Assembly (NCBI RefSeq): GCF_037975245.1
Contig: NC_092568.1
Coordinates: 17,441,001 to 17,505,000 of the forward strand
Length of the DNA stretch: 64,000 nucleotides
Direction: 5' to 3'
Origin: Apostichopus japonicus
Taxonomy: Eukaryota > Echinodermata > Holothuroidea > Aspidochirotida > Stichopodidae
Part shown: piece after piece, positions 23,690 through 36,455 of the stretch
Numbering within the stretch: position 1 is the stretch's first letter
Layout: each line of letters starts with the position of its first letter
Notes under the pieces: generated by a model
Databases searched by the model: none
Told to the model about the DNA's origin: nothing
What the model saw: only the letters and a program-made list of their open reading frames with translations
Position numbers and translations under genes: made by a program

Positions 23690-24440
23690 GGGCTGTATTG
23701 ACCTTCACCAAAACAATAGGGTTCTTTAATTGATATGGATCCTCGACATACCAAGTACATATCAAAATCTTACTGCTTACTACAAAGATACTGGCCAGAG
23801 AGAACCTACAGGAACTCAGTAACTTACGCGAAATGCAGCTCGTATATACCGGTTTCGTTGCGACACTTTTGTACGGATGCCTGATCCGGACGACAAAATG
23901 ATATAGGCTTGCGCATCATCGTAGGGCAGAAACATGTATGTGATGACAGTATGGTCGATGATGGGTACCGTAGAATGGGTTTTCTGAAAACTACTTCTCT
24001 TGACCTCAAAGTAAGTTTGACACGCATGAAATTCCACAGCGATTTTGTTCTCACCAAAGGCAATCTACGTGCTTTGTTGGAAATTAACGCAATTTCACTT
24101 TTAGAGTAATATTTTTACAAGTTTTCCAGACTTTCACCTCTGCTGACCTCAAATGACTGTTGACCCGTGTCCAATATAATAGGGATCTTCTACACAATAT
24201 GGGCCATCTACATACTAAGTATGAAATCCTTCCAAGTTACCCCACCTATAAGATATTGTGTTTACAAGCAGTTTAAGTGGTTTTTAGTTTGACCTCTGGT
24301 GACCTCAAATGACCTTTGACCTCCACCAAAAACAATAGTAGTCCTATGGGTTACCCACATGTAGAGTATGAGTTAAATACAAGCTTCAATTATTGAGATA
24401 TCGTGTTTACAAGAAAGTGTTACATACAAACACGCACACA
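23690..24440. repeat. Diverged tandem repeat with TGACCT motifs
   Basis: At least three related units start near 23700, 24140 and 24290. Each carries a GACC...CACCAAAA-type opening, ACATACCAAGTA-like and GATATTGTGTTTACAAG-like strings. This kind of repeat (TTTGACCT...CAATAGGGGTC) is, from memory, widespread in marine invertebrate genomes. One unit holds a perfect DR1 arrangement at 24310-24322. A CA-rich tail follows. Confidence 0.55.
24310..24322 (-). promoter_or_regulatory. Perfect DR1 nuclear-receptor type motif
   Basis: TGACCTTTGACCT reads on the minus strand as AGGTCAAAGGTCA. This is the consensus direct repeat with one-base spacing bound by RXR heterodimers and HNF4-type receptors. It lies in a repeat far from a known promoter, so function is unproven. 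Confidence 0.35.
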
Positions 24441-24774
24441 CACACCCGCAAACCCACACAATCACCATCGCATTGATTTCTTCAGCCTTTGGCAAGGAAT
24501 CAAAAAGAGGCCTGTTTCTGGATATAATGCCCAGAGAACTACAGCAACTGTAATACAATGACTCAGACTTTTCTATTTTATTCTTTTTATTTCAAACCAA
24601 AAATATAGTGTAAATGTAAAAATACACGAGGTACACAAAATATGAATATATAGGTTAAGAGAAAAGATGTGATAAAGAGCTTGAAATAAACTTAATTGAA
24701 ATGTACTGTAAAAATCATTACAATCCCAGCTGCCTATACCACTCCACCCCCTCAGAAGACTTAATAATAGTAAT

Positions 24775-24966
24775 AATGATGACAACAACGATTTTCCAAT
24801 AATAATAATAATAATAATCATTATAACGATGATGATTACGATAATAATAGTAACAACAACAATAATAATAAGAATGATGATAATGACAATAATAATAATA
24901 GTAATTATAGTAACAACAACAACAATAATAATAATAATAACAATAAGAATGATGATGAATAATAAT
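24775..24966. repeat. (AAT)n / (AAC)n trinucleotide microsatellite
   Basis: Nearly continuous AAT, AAC and GAT triplets, interrupted by point changes. Confidence 0.85.
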
Positions 24967-26030
24967 ATTTAGGGCATTTATACATTAAGTTGCCCATGGA
25001 TTGATGTACCTTTCACTCAACAAATGCTGTAACATGCTTGGACCACATAAACACTGAATGCTCCAAACCACCGTACTTCAGATGTTGTCAGCAACTGTTT
25101 CCATCTTCGCAGCATTTCAAGAAACACACTTTGCATTGAATTGGTGCCTTCATGAATAAAATGTAGTAAAATAAACGAATAGTTAGGAAGCAATACAATA
25201 TATTTTGTAGATATCAGGAAGTTAAAAAAAAAATCAACAACTGTTCATAACTTTCTGCAGATCATTTCTCATGTTTTTGCTTTGTCGTGGCTCCTGCTTC
25301 AAGGTGTCCTGGGTATTACAGGGTATTACACAAAGTCATTGCCCACGAAAGTTGACGAAACCATGAGTATGATGCATTGAATTCAATGAATTTTTAATTA
25401 TTTCTAGAAGTATAGAACAAATTAAAACCATGGGATAAACACAATCATTTCACATACTGAAAGGTGCCTTGTACTTACTGCATTGGTCAGGAGAGAAAAC
25501 CCATAGGTTACCTTCATGTTTAAAGTTAAGCCTCTATTTTTCCATTTCTTCTTTGTTATAAGTGATTTGCTTGTAACCCTATCAAGAATATTGTTTCCCA
25601 GAATACATACTGTGTTTATGCTTCTAATTGGCAACACCTCTCAGTTTTAGTCAGATACCCCCACCCCCTCAACCTCCACCCTAAAGTACTACAAAGTTCT
25701 GACTGACAGGTGGTGGTTCCCAGTGTCAGCCACTATAGAATAACAATACTTGTTCATACTTTTGGGGGTATTTTGGAACAGAGATTGGTCAAACTTTTGG
25801 CTTTAAAGGGTCTATACAATGAATCCGAGAGAAGCATCGCTTGATGGGAGCGAAATGCCGTGTGCAAATCATCCCTATGGCAACACACTGAAACTCGACT
25901 CCCAGTACTGTAAACAATGTAGACAGATACTGATCTACATGATACAGTAGTATATACGCAGTATGTACAATATATATATACACACTGATCTACAGTACTG
26001 TATGAAGCCGAGTACACTGTTCACATATAC
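24967..26030. other. Intergenic, no gene seen
   Basis: No coding exon supported on either strand. A TA-rich stretch lies at about 25968-25982. Confidence 0.4.
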
Positions 26031-26034
26031 AGCG

Positions 26035-26361
26035 CTAGCTAGATTGCCGAGTCGTAACGCTCGTACGTACTATACTAGGGAATTGTGTGTAACAATTCCC
26101 CGCTCGTACGTACACGGCCGTAATTAGCTTCACTATTATACTTATACACAAATATCTTGGTCTAGGTGCATATACAGGGCCGGGACACAGTCTACTCGAA
26201 ATACACATCGAAATTGTGTCTAGCTCTACAAAGCAACGTAGGACTAGGAGAATGAATTGAAACAAGACGGCAAAATCTCTCTGATAGATTCTTTTGAAAA
26301 CTGGGAAACGCTGGAGGAGGTCGGTGGTTGCTATACCGCAGTTGAAGTAGCTTAGGCCTAG
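26035..26361 (+). promoter_or_regulatory. Possible promoter and non-coding first exon
   Basis: CpG is locally enriched (CGTACGTAC occurs near 26062 and 26104). The stretch ends in a good donor, CTAG/GTAAGTC, at 26361/26362. It could be the 5' UTR exon of the gene that ends near 29.69 kb on the plus strand. This is inference only. Confidence 0.3.
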
Positions 26362-29052
26362 GTAAGTCAAATAACTTTCATTACCGATTCAACTACGGGA
26401 AGGATGTTGATGGCCTAGCTACAAGCACTGTGGGCTAGGCCTGTAACGTTAGTTAGGCCTTACAAGTTATATTCAGGTAATCTTAGTTAGTGTCACTGTC
26501 AGGACACATGGTAAAAGTATCTGTAATACTGTGACTAGGCCTATAGCCAAAGGCTTGGCCTGAATATCAGATATGGGCCTAATGTAGTTGTATCTAGTCT
26601 AGACGATCGTGAATTGCAGCCACCACGGTCAGCTAGGGTATTCAACAAGGACTCGGAGTTCGATAGGAATATAGTATTACTAGGGTACTCCTTACTAACC
26701 TAATTTTGTGCAGCTATGGAATCAATTTAACTGTTACTGCGCGAATCTTTTATCTAGCCTAGTTTCAAATGACTTTCGTGTCTCCAACTTCTTACCTGCC
26801 AAAATTTCTTACAAAATATTACCTGTGTTTATTAGTGCAGTTAACATCACTGTTAGCCTTACATTTCTACAAGTGGCAAAGATACCTGATTTCGTTCATG
26901 GTATTTTGCATCCTCCAAAAATCCACAAGAAGATAAATAAATTGATGTCGACCTACTCATTATACGAACATTTGATAGGCCTTCCCAATATCACAGATCT
27001 ATGACAGACAGCATATCACAGATCAAAGTACTAGGTAGCAATCTTTATTTTCTGTTGGTTTTGCTTACTTTGAAAAAAAGTTAATGCCTGGCCCACATGC
27101 TTTATTGAAGCGTAAAGAAAGTGGATAATTTTCAAGTGTTACAAAATAATATTTTCATCAGGAGTCATCATTTTGAAGGAAAGGATGCAGGTACATGTGG
27201 TTAAAATATATATGTCTTCCTAGCTAGGAGCAAACATTTGGGTGCATGTAGTTAGGGAACATAGACTAGTAGTAGTCTGTATAGGTGACTAAGGACAGGC
27301 CTTACTTTATTACTAACGTGACTTCATTTTTCCCTTTCTGATTGATCATTGATGTATAATTGACTCATGGCCCACTGAAAATTCAGAAATTATGATTGTT
27401 ATATAATTGACACATTGCTTGCTGAAAATGCAGGAAGTACAGTATGACCAAACTCAATGCAGCACTACTACTCACCCTTAGATATAAGCACCTTCTGTAC
27501 AAAACTAATGGAAAGTAGATGGTGTTTCCTTGCCTTCTCCTACTCCCCAGGCGACTAACACCCTAAAATCAGCAAAAAGACCTCCCAACAAAACAATGTT
27601 CCAAAGAATGGACATTTTGTGGTTAACTCCCAGCATATGATTCTGCCTATAAGTATAAGTGTAGCTTATGAAATAATAAGTAAGCAACAAGAAAGTTTTT
27701 AGCAGAATTTTTGCAATTTAAGCAAACTTTAGAAGTGTTCATAATGGTGGAGAATAAGTATCAGATTGCAAAATGGTTAGGCTAGTATATTACAATGGAC
27801 ATTATAGAATAATTTAACATACATGTGCATGAACTTCTAGGATAGTTGACGATACTATTAACTTGGTTGAAAGGCCAACTGAACTAATTTCCTGTTTGTC
27901 CTATGCATGCATAGCAAGGTAGGTATAGGCTGTACTTCCACCACATTCACTTTCCTAGTTTCCTTTATTGATCTAGTTATTTTGCTTCACTTGGTATGTA
28001 GCTAGGCTAAGCTTCATTCTAAGGTCAGTGAAACCTGACTGTAAGATACTGTAGAAAGTCACATTCTGTTTTGGTACTACTTAATTTAGTCTGCACTATA
28101 TAGCCTATGGTATGCAACATTCTTTGTGCCATGTTTTCGTCAGCATTTTTTTTTTTGTATTTGTTTTCAGTAGATCTATGCTTCAGAGATGCAAACTTCT
28201 CATAAAATCTATCAATGCTTATACTTGGCCAAATTTGAATCCACCAAGTTCTGTACTATTCAGTGTTTACTGTTTACCAATGCATGCACTGTTACAACAA
28301 GAAGTGAAGGAGGATTAGATTTGTTCTATTTGCATGGAATACCCTTCTGTCATTGTTGTAATATTTGCAAGTAATACAAAGTGTATTCAAATCCAGTTTT
28401 GCCCTTCATCTCCACTTCACCTTCTACAACATCTGCGTTGAGAGCATTGCCAGGAAGTCATCCTATATAAACTACCTTCAGTACATAGAGTTACAATAGT
28501 CTCTTGTTAGCAGTATCAAGTTATGTTAGCTCATTAGCTGATTACAATGAATAGCCCATGTTGACACCTGGAAGTCGTTCCTCTCCTTAAGGAGAAATAT
28601 ATATTATATGGGATGGTGAGTAGCTTCCTGGACATCCAGCCTATGTGGCCCTTTGTCAGAGTGAATTTAGAGTCAGGACAATACATGCAGAAGTAGCATT
28701 GCATCATGGTTCCTTAATGCCCCATGACAAAACCTAAAAGCCCTGTCATGGCAACAGTGGGTTGCATGCACATCCTTCAACTACCCTGCCAGCTGACATA
28801 TCATTTTTTAGAATAATGGCTCATGACGGTCTGTGAATAATTGTTGAATTCTTGCCAAAATGCCAAGAATTTGATGGAAAGTTGTGTGTGTGTGTATTTG
28901 TGTACATTGTAAGACAACTGCTTGCAAACACGATTACTGAAAAGGTAAATATTACTATAAAATATATTCTGGCAAAGAAACCCTGATAAAAGTTTGCATT
29001 ACAAACTTCATAATTAACATATGACCCCAACTTTTTCATTCAATTATCACAG
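26362..29052. other. AT-rich, intron-like, no supported exon
   Basis: I saw no exon with both a credible acceptor and donor and an open frame that joins to the exon at 29053. Confidence 0.35.
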
Positions 29053-29690
29053 CTACGTTGGATACTGTATGTTAGGAGAAAGTACTTGGCAGCCATCGAT
29101 TTCAACTTTCACAGAAACCGTTCCAAAAAAGATGGAGATGGGAATGATGAGTAAGTGTTTCTGTCTATGCCCTCATTATATGCTTATTTATATGTGTAGT
29201 GAATGGCATTAGATGTACAACCCATTTCAAATGATACCTTTTAGGCACACTTCTGACTCACTTCACAACAGAATATTTACATTATTACCATAGATGCAAT
29301 TGGTGGTTTGTGGATTCGTTTATGTCTTATACCAGAGGTTAAATGCATAACTTAATTGAAACACTTTCAAGGTATTCACCTAGTACATGAACATACAGTT
29401 CTACACTCCTTTTGATGATGTTAATTGTTTCTAGGTAGTATTTCATAGTGAAAACAATCAAGTTTTAATTGACAGCAGCCTTATAGCTACATATGAAGAT
29501 ATTTGTTAAAATACCCTGTGAGTTGATTATCTGGAGGTGCACAAAGGAATACGCAAATCACAACGACCTCTTATGATTTCTTTTCAGGGTCAAGGTGAAG
29601 TACTCCACAGCCACCAAACAATGGCATCCGGTACCTGTGAAAGAGCCCAAAACCTATGGATACATTCTGCATTTCTGGAGAACATCGTGA
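29053..29690 (+). CDS. Last two coding exons of an unrecognised gene (candidate)
   Basis: Exon a, 29053-29150, follows an AATTATCACAG acceptor and ends at a strong GTAAGT donor. It reads LRWILYVRRKYLAAIDFNFH then RNRSKKDGDGND. Exon b starts at 29588 after TTTCTTTTCAG. Joining the two keeps the frame across the phase-2 junction, and exon b reads VKVKYSTATKQWHPVPVKEP then KTYGYILHFWRTS and a TGA at 29688-29690. Only this frame stays open through both exons. The deduced tail is basic and hydrophilic. I do not recognise the family, and the upstream exons were not found. The start coordinate is that of the first exon seen, not of the gene. Confidence 0.42.
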
Positions 29691-32557
29691 AAGTTCTGGT
29701 AGTTAATCTATGTTCATCCAAACAGGCTTGAAAAACCCTACTTGATGAACCAAAAAATTATACCAAGAGTGTCCACCGTCCATAAGCCAACAGTTGAAGA
29801 CTTAACAGAGCCAATATAAGAGTGGGTTTACACATAATCAATGGTTGTAGATTCTTAAGCACATTTCCACAAATATATGATATGATTAATCAAACATTAA
29901 ACAGTGGAAGTAAAATTATTATTGGCAGTTAAAAGATGGTACAATGTTTGACAAAAGAACATTCAAAACCGTACTATAATTTTTAATTTTTTTTATCCCA
30001 TTCGTTATTACAGCTTGCATTAGACCAACTGTTATGGATGTAAGCTCTTTAATTTCACAGGAGATAGAATACTGCAAGCAAACATCAAACTTCGTTATTG
30101 ATGCCCATAAAATTTAATCTCACCAACTGAAGTCACCAAAATGGTATAAAACTTCTGAAATTGTGCGTATAGTACATTTCTGGTGAAACTGAGACATGTG
30201 AGGCAGTTTTTGTGGACATATCGGCGAGGTATGGATAGTTGCTTTGGAAGAAAAACTACCCTATTTTCCACAACTACCTATCCTTTGTTTTTCAAAGTTG
30301 TTCATGCATATGATATTGAAAAGTGTAGTCTCTATAGGTCAATTTATAAAGGCCTACATATGTCAAAATAAACATATCTAGCATGTATTGTCTTTTCCTT
30401 AAACAATACCTGGTTCTTTCCGTACCCTCAAAGAAAGTTATCTTACAATCCATGATATGCATTGAAAAACATAATGTTTTTTAATTTGAATATGTTTTTC
30501 TAAAATATGCCAACTTTAATTCCTGTGTAGTGACAATCCTCTGATGGAAACATGTTCCTTATGCACCAAACTGCACAGAATGGGATGACTACACTATTGT
30601 AACGTCCAGTTCTGACGGCTTTCCAGTAAATAAAAGAACTATGTGCAGTGTACCTGTAGGTACTATTACATGTCCTGTGTCCCAGTATCAGTAGGTCATA
30701 TCTTTGGACCAATGCCAGATTCAAAGCTTCAGGTCCATTATTAATGACCGAAAATGAACGTTTGTTTAATGTAGGAAGCAAATGTCTTGATATGAGGTGC
30801 TTGGTTCTCGAGTTCTAAATGAATGTTATGAAGGGGCTCTTGCAACCCTAATCTCAAATATAAATTAGCATGTAAAACCAGCAAAATTATTGCAACCACT
30901 ATAATATTATTTAGCAATTATTGTCAGCCAATACTCATAGCTAGTACAGTAACTAGGTACAGTACCTCTTGATTACAGTTACACCTCTGTTTAAATGACT
31001 CCAATTCGTCATGAAGATAACGAAGAAAGGCCATGTTCGGGTATATCAGTAGACCTGCTTATAGCAAAAATTACTAGATACGACTTCATTTTACAATCAC
31101 GTATTAAAAACCGCACTCAATGATTGGATACAGCAACTACTCTCCCACAACCGTGCAACAGTAATAACTACTTTGTATTCCTAACATGTGTATCAGGACA
31201 TGAACAGTCTTTACTTACGAGCCATGAGTACGGGTTGTTTTTGTGTACAATTAAGGTCTCTGCTGTGACACTGTTTTAATGAATACTCCAGAGGCATGCT
31301 ATGTACAGGAATACTCTAAAATTAGACTATATAAAATGAAATGTTTTTGTAAAATGATGTCCACTCTATAAAATTGTCATAAATAATAGGAGGGAGTTAT
31401 TTTCTGTATGGCTGATGTGATGAATTTGCTCACAAAGACTCACATTGGTGTTGCCATATATATGCATTCTTAAAAGTTAACTAAAATATAAGATCACTTC
31501 TCCAAAATAATATATGATTTATGGATATTGTTTGCAACATATGCCTACAAAAAATGTATGGCAAGTTGTTAATTCAATCACACCCTAATATCAGCCTTGT
31601 CGTTATTGTAAAATGTTCACAGAATCGGATTAATAAGGGGATTAGGGGAGGCATTAAACCCAATTCCCTCTCCCACAATGGATCCATCGCAAGGTTTCAC
31701 AATAGAAAGAAAGTTTCAGTCAGATCTGGCCAGTCAATCTCATTACACTGTTCCTGCAGTAGCTATACACTGACAAAATATGGTAAGAAAATTGTACCAA
31801 TTAATAGTGCCAGACTGGTTGCCGAGGGTACTTGGTAAGCACCCCAGCCTTGGCCCCTGAATCATCAATTTGAAATTAAAAAGGTAAAGTTTTGAACCAC
31901 TTGTTAGATCTCCTTTGTTTCTTTTTCATCTTTTTGTTTTTCTAAATTTTTCCATTTTGTAGCTAATATGGGCCTGCCCCATCCCCACCAACCCCCCCAC
32001 CCCCATACCCTAATCTGAAAACTCTGCTTCTGTGTCACACTTTTGTCAAAAGCGGAATTGTTGATCTTTGGAAGGGAACGCATGTCCCAACAAAATATGT
32101 ATCTTCAAGGTGAAGAATATTACACCCATACATATGTCATGTTGAATTACCTCTATGTATTACATCAGTGAAAATAACTAAAAATATAAATCAGCATCAC
32201 ATCATGCACTTGGCCGACCCAAAAATTTATGAATTTGTTTGCTCACAATTCAGACAAATTCAATGTGTGTAAAAAGTACCCACATGTCCGAGACTACAAA
32301 TTGTAACAGGTCATTCCAAGTAGAGCATATAACAACTCCCTCGACATTCTCCAATAACATAAACATCTAGGGCTATACAGCATTCCACAGTCATTCTACT
32401 ATGACTGAGGTGAAACAGTACTTTTCACTGCCTTAGCTCCCCCCCCCCCCCCCACACACACACAATGGTACAACCCTTAATCGGACAGAATCAGAAGTTG
32501 GAGAAAAATAGAGGGCGCCTGACATAAATTGCTTGGCTGGATTCATTGTATAGCCCC
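29691..32557. other. Intergenic, no supported gene
   Basis: Short frames only (for example 31521-31838), without splice context. C-rich stretch at about 31977-32005 and C run followed by CA repeat at about 32438-32463. Confidence 0.4.
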
Positions 32558-32808
32558 TTTAAAGGTAGTCAGTATAAGCCCCAAATTCTAGCAAGCTATA
32601 ACTGCTAGAAGTTTTCAAAAAGTACTTTCCTGGAGGTCTTTACTATACAAACTGTTCTCAGAAATTTTTAAGGAACACACAAGATGACTAAATGTCCCAG
32701 TTAGGAATTTTCCTCAAAGTTTGTAATAAAAAAAAGTTTAAGAATATTGACCAAAGGTGACCATATTTTAATATCTAGCATAGTTAGCCAATAAAGTACA
32801 CCTTTAAG
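32558..32808. repeat. About 250-bp interspersed repeat, copy 2
   Basis: Matches 5804-6056 end to end, with the same CTTTAAAGGTA start and CCTTTAAG end. Divergence is moderate, spread over substitutions and small indels. Confidence 0.6.
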
Positions 32809-34613
32809 AGGAACCCGACCTGGAATTAGTGATTTACTTGAAACACTCTCAATGCATATCTACTTTCTTTTAACTGGGCCTCTATATTGCACAAAACATT
32901 TTACTCATTAACTTTTTCCTTGCAAGAATATAAAGAAATTACAAGAGACCTTTACATAGCCTATTAGCCATAGGAACAGTGACACCAATTTATATGTGCA
33001 TTATGCTGTCCCCAATTCTCCATAGGCTTATGTATGCTGTGTCCACCACTTCCCATTTACCAGTTTCAGTATTAAACACTTCTGGGGTGGTACAGTGCCC
33101 TAAAATGGACAAAAACTAAACAGATACTATATGTGATTCAGTGACTAATGCATGTCCTAAATGGAAAACTGGGGAACACAGAATAACAAATACGAAGGGA
33201 GAATTTATGGAGAACACTATAAAAGATGAACATTGTTCATGATAACTTTATCTGGGGTGGTTAGGTGCAAAGTTAAGCACAAATGGATTACATACAAGTG
33301 AAAATATTGTTTTTTTCCAGTCATCTAATAGTGCTTATGAACACATTGGCTTTACAAGAGGTGCTCAAAATCATCCAATGTTAGCTCAGCCATGCCAACA
33401 TGCTGTAATATTTGCATAGTTCAACAATTTGTTTCTCTGATGAGAAATGTATGCCTATGTGTGTAATAAAAATTTCTTTTGTTTAAACATATGGGCCTAC
33501 ATGGGCCTACAGAGCATCCCGGTGGGAAACTTCAGGTCCACTAACTACAGACATTTCCATACACATGGCTTATGGTGGATAACCAGTTTGCTGAAAGCTG
33601 TTCTTCTCTATAATAGTTATCTGTTCCAGTAGTTCCAAAGTCTGAGATGGCAACATCCAAACACATTTTCTTTAAACAATTTTGTTATTGTTTAATCTGA
33701 AGTTAGCTGCCGAGCTAACAACTCATTTTGAGCCTTTCATTGGAACACCAGTGGATGGTCTATAATGAAGTCATGATAACTTTAAAATTACCCCTACTGT
33801 TCGCATTTGCTATGTAGAGTGATTGACACTAGAAAGCTGGATTACTGTATCACAAAGAAAATTCCTATGTAGACAATGTGAGGAAATTCAACGAGAGCTT
33901 TGCCATTGAAAAATCCTGTAATTCCTTTTGTTACAAGTCTCATGATGGTGCCGAATACTTGACCTTCTTTTTGGAAACTGTATGGCTGTATGATATCTGT
34001 TGATGGAATTGAACCATCTGCTGAATGAATTCTGCATCACCAGAACAGATTATATAATGGCCTAACAAGTTCCAAAAAGAAAAAAATCAATTTGGTCTAT
34101 GTTTCTAGCACCTGGAACTTTAAAACTGAAGTCCAATTTTGGAGTTGAATGTCAAAGAACAAATCATACCTCAATACAATTGCCACACATACTGTAGGGA
34201 ATGAAACTTTGGAGAACCATCAGCAGGGGGATGAATGTATGAATATGATGAATGTGGAGTAAGTCATGGATGTGGAGTAAGTCTCCACTATATGGAAAAT
34301 ACATTGCATTCCACACAGCCCACCTATTTTGAGAAGACTTCATCAGGGGAAGAATAATCTTGTGCAACCTGTAAAAATGTTTTTTTTGCAGACAATGTTA
34401 TTAATGGCACAATCAATTTACAACGAATATCATAACATGTACAGGCCTATTGAAGTTCAATGAGTTTACACAGTTGGAGACCATTGCATTTCAATATCTC
34501 AATCAGACCTTTGTTTGTCTTCAAATCTATCATATTTCTGAAATATCATGGGGAAGTAGGAATAATATCTTCTTGTTTGAACAAATGTAGGACTGGAGAA
34601 GAAACATTATATA
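32809..34613. other. Intergenic, no supported gene
   Basis: AT-rich with short frames only. A short direct repeat (CATGGATGTGGAGTAAGTC-like) occurs near 34250-34282. Confidence 0.4.
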
Positions 34614-34621
34614 GCCTAGAC

Positions 34622-35110
34622 CAGGGTTGTCCAACCTACGGCCCGCGGGCCACAGTCCGACCGGCCTCAAGGCTGCGTCCGGCCCGCCAGAGATTATCTA
34701 CGGTGCGAAATTTTAGTGAGCAGATATATTGATAACAATTTGAAGCTATATAATCATCATCCGAACCTTCTGCGTCAAAAAAACTGCATACAGGTCAGTT
34801 TTTGTGACACTCTCTCAGTGGAGGAGGGGGGAGGGGCGGGCGGCTGAACTTTATTCATCCGTTTTATCAGGACGGAAAATAAATCAGTACCATTAGGGCC
34901 TGACTTTAGAATCCGTACCATATGAATGTGAAAGCTTACTTCGAATCGGCAGAATAACAACTGTATAATCAGTGCGCTCTGCTCGCAGTGCTCACATTTT
35001 GTTGCCTTGGGCTTCGGGCAAAAAATCGAGCGTAGGCTAGGTTCATGCGGCCCCCTCCTTCATCATAATCATCCATGTGGCCCTCCTCTGCAAAAGGTTG
35101 GACAACCCTG
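34622..35110. mobile_element. hAT-like non-autonomous element, CAGGGTTGTCCAACC family, copy 1
   Basis: Exact 8-bp target duplications GCCTAGAC lie at 34614-34621 and 35111-35118. The terminal inverted repeat is CAGGGTTGTCCAACCT on both ends. Next to it both ends are rich in GGCCC words. A second copy lies at 48953-49355. This copy holds about 90 bases (about 34888-34974) that the other lacks. No transposase frame. Confidence 0.85.
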
Positions 35111-35118
35111 GCCTAGAC

Positions 35119-35480
35119 CTACCTGCCTGGAAGATCCGCATGAATCTTCAACACGTCCCTCATCACTGATGAGTTTGGTTTTCAGATAAATAGGTACAGG
35201 TGCCATACGAGCTGTAAACGTTACGCCTTTGCCTATTTAATTATTAGGGCCTAGCCTAGTCCAGTCTCACGTCTCAGTGTGTAACTGACTCATATGGACG
35301 AATTGTCAATTTGTCAAGTAACGCAATAACGTTATTTTGTGAAAATTCGACCACTTTTACCTGCTAGTCCTCAGCACAGTCACCGGGCACACATGCATTG
35401 CGTTCATATCAAAAATAGGAACTGAAGCCTTCACTTTGGTTGTTCAGCGTAATAAAGTGACTGTAACTAGTATAGGCCTT
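35119..35480. other. Intergenic, no gene seen
   Basis: Nothing recognised on either strand. Confidence 0.4.
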
Positions 35481-36455
35481 GGCTATTAGTACGTAATTCC
35501 ATGTACACTACTGAAACCGGGATCGGCATAAGTTTACACAAGGGCGCAGACATGTTGTTTATCCAGGAAATGCCTGCGATTGGCTGAAACCCTAAATCTT
35601 TTCTGAGATCTATTTTGATTGGTGCTAACACTCTGTGACAACGTCGTAGTGCATCAGGCCACGTATTCAGTGGACGGTGGCTGCAAGCATGCCGGTCGCA
35701 GAGAGTGTCTCCACCTCTGGCCAAACGCAAGGATTCACGCACGCCACCTAGTACGCTTTTGGTCGATTTGACCGACCCTCTGCGCATCCTCCCGGGTTCT
35801 TTTGCGACAACAAGGGAGACATGGTACGGGATCCTAGGCCACAAAAAAGCACCATGCCACAGCCAGAGGTATTATCGCCAGAGGCCTGTCTTGAACCCTA
35901 GCCACGATTTACACGACCGACGAGGAATGAGTCTTTCGTCACCCTCTATAGCATCGGCCACCACATCAGCTAGTAAATTATACGGTTGAATTAATATATC
36001 AAGACTTCAGCGAGGACTGATGAAAGAGCAAAAGAATTTTTAAACTGTATAATCATTGATGGAGTCGAACTCAGTTCATCAGGGTTACCAGTCCACTGCT
36101 CTACCCTCTGAGCCATTTGACGAGTTAACTTTCTACGAGCTTAAATTGGTATTGTCGGTTGGATACAATCTATTGGTAACAGTGAACGACACTGCCTTCA
36201 ACGAAATCTCTATTCATCCTGTTTTACTCTCATTAGAACAACAGATCTGAATATCTTTATTAAGAAGAAATGACATTGAAGCGTGAGTCTTTGTTACATT
36301 ACAGCAAGAAGTAAGAATGTCGCTTCCTTTCAAGACGTAAATGTACAATAGGCTTGATACTATCGATGACTTCCAAGCAAGCAGTACAATAAAATCGGAT
36401 TCCGTGAAATCTTCTAATTCACAAAAGGCTGCTTCAGATTCTGCTTGCAAGAGAG
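35481..36455. repeat. Composite interspersed repeat with an antisense tRNA-like part, copy 1
   Basis: 35650-36455 matches 48147-48928 at high identity; 35490-35645 matches the inverse of 15661-15790. Frames within it (for example 35705-35989) are shared by descent but show no known domain, and the two copies differ by frame-changing indels (36290s, 36420s). The minus strand holds a tRNA-like promoter at about 36055-36125. Confidence 0.7.
36055..36125 (-). repeat. tRNA-like (pol III type) segment in the composite repeat
   Basis: On the minus strand box A reads TGGCTCAGAGG and box B reads AGTTCGACTCC at normal spacing. The matching segment at about 48550-48620 keeps the same boxes with one change in box A. 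The stems pair poorly, so this is a SINE-type head and not a tRNA gene. Confidence 0.6.

Noticed and set aside
23816-24109. Frames of 66-79 codons on both strands
   Set aside because: They lie in a dispersed TGACCT-type repeat and overlap on opposite strands.
26708-27004. 98-codon plus-strand frame
   Set aside because: No splice context, ordinary AT-rich composition and no family resemblance; it may be chance.
35705-35989. 94-codon frame conserved at 48.2 kb
   Set aside because: Conservation reflects the repeat itself; the two copies differ by frame-changing indels and no domain is recognisable.
36055-36125. A tRNA gene on the minus strand
   Set aside because: Poor stem pairing, and it is repeated within the composite repeat at 48.55 kb.
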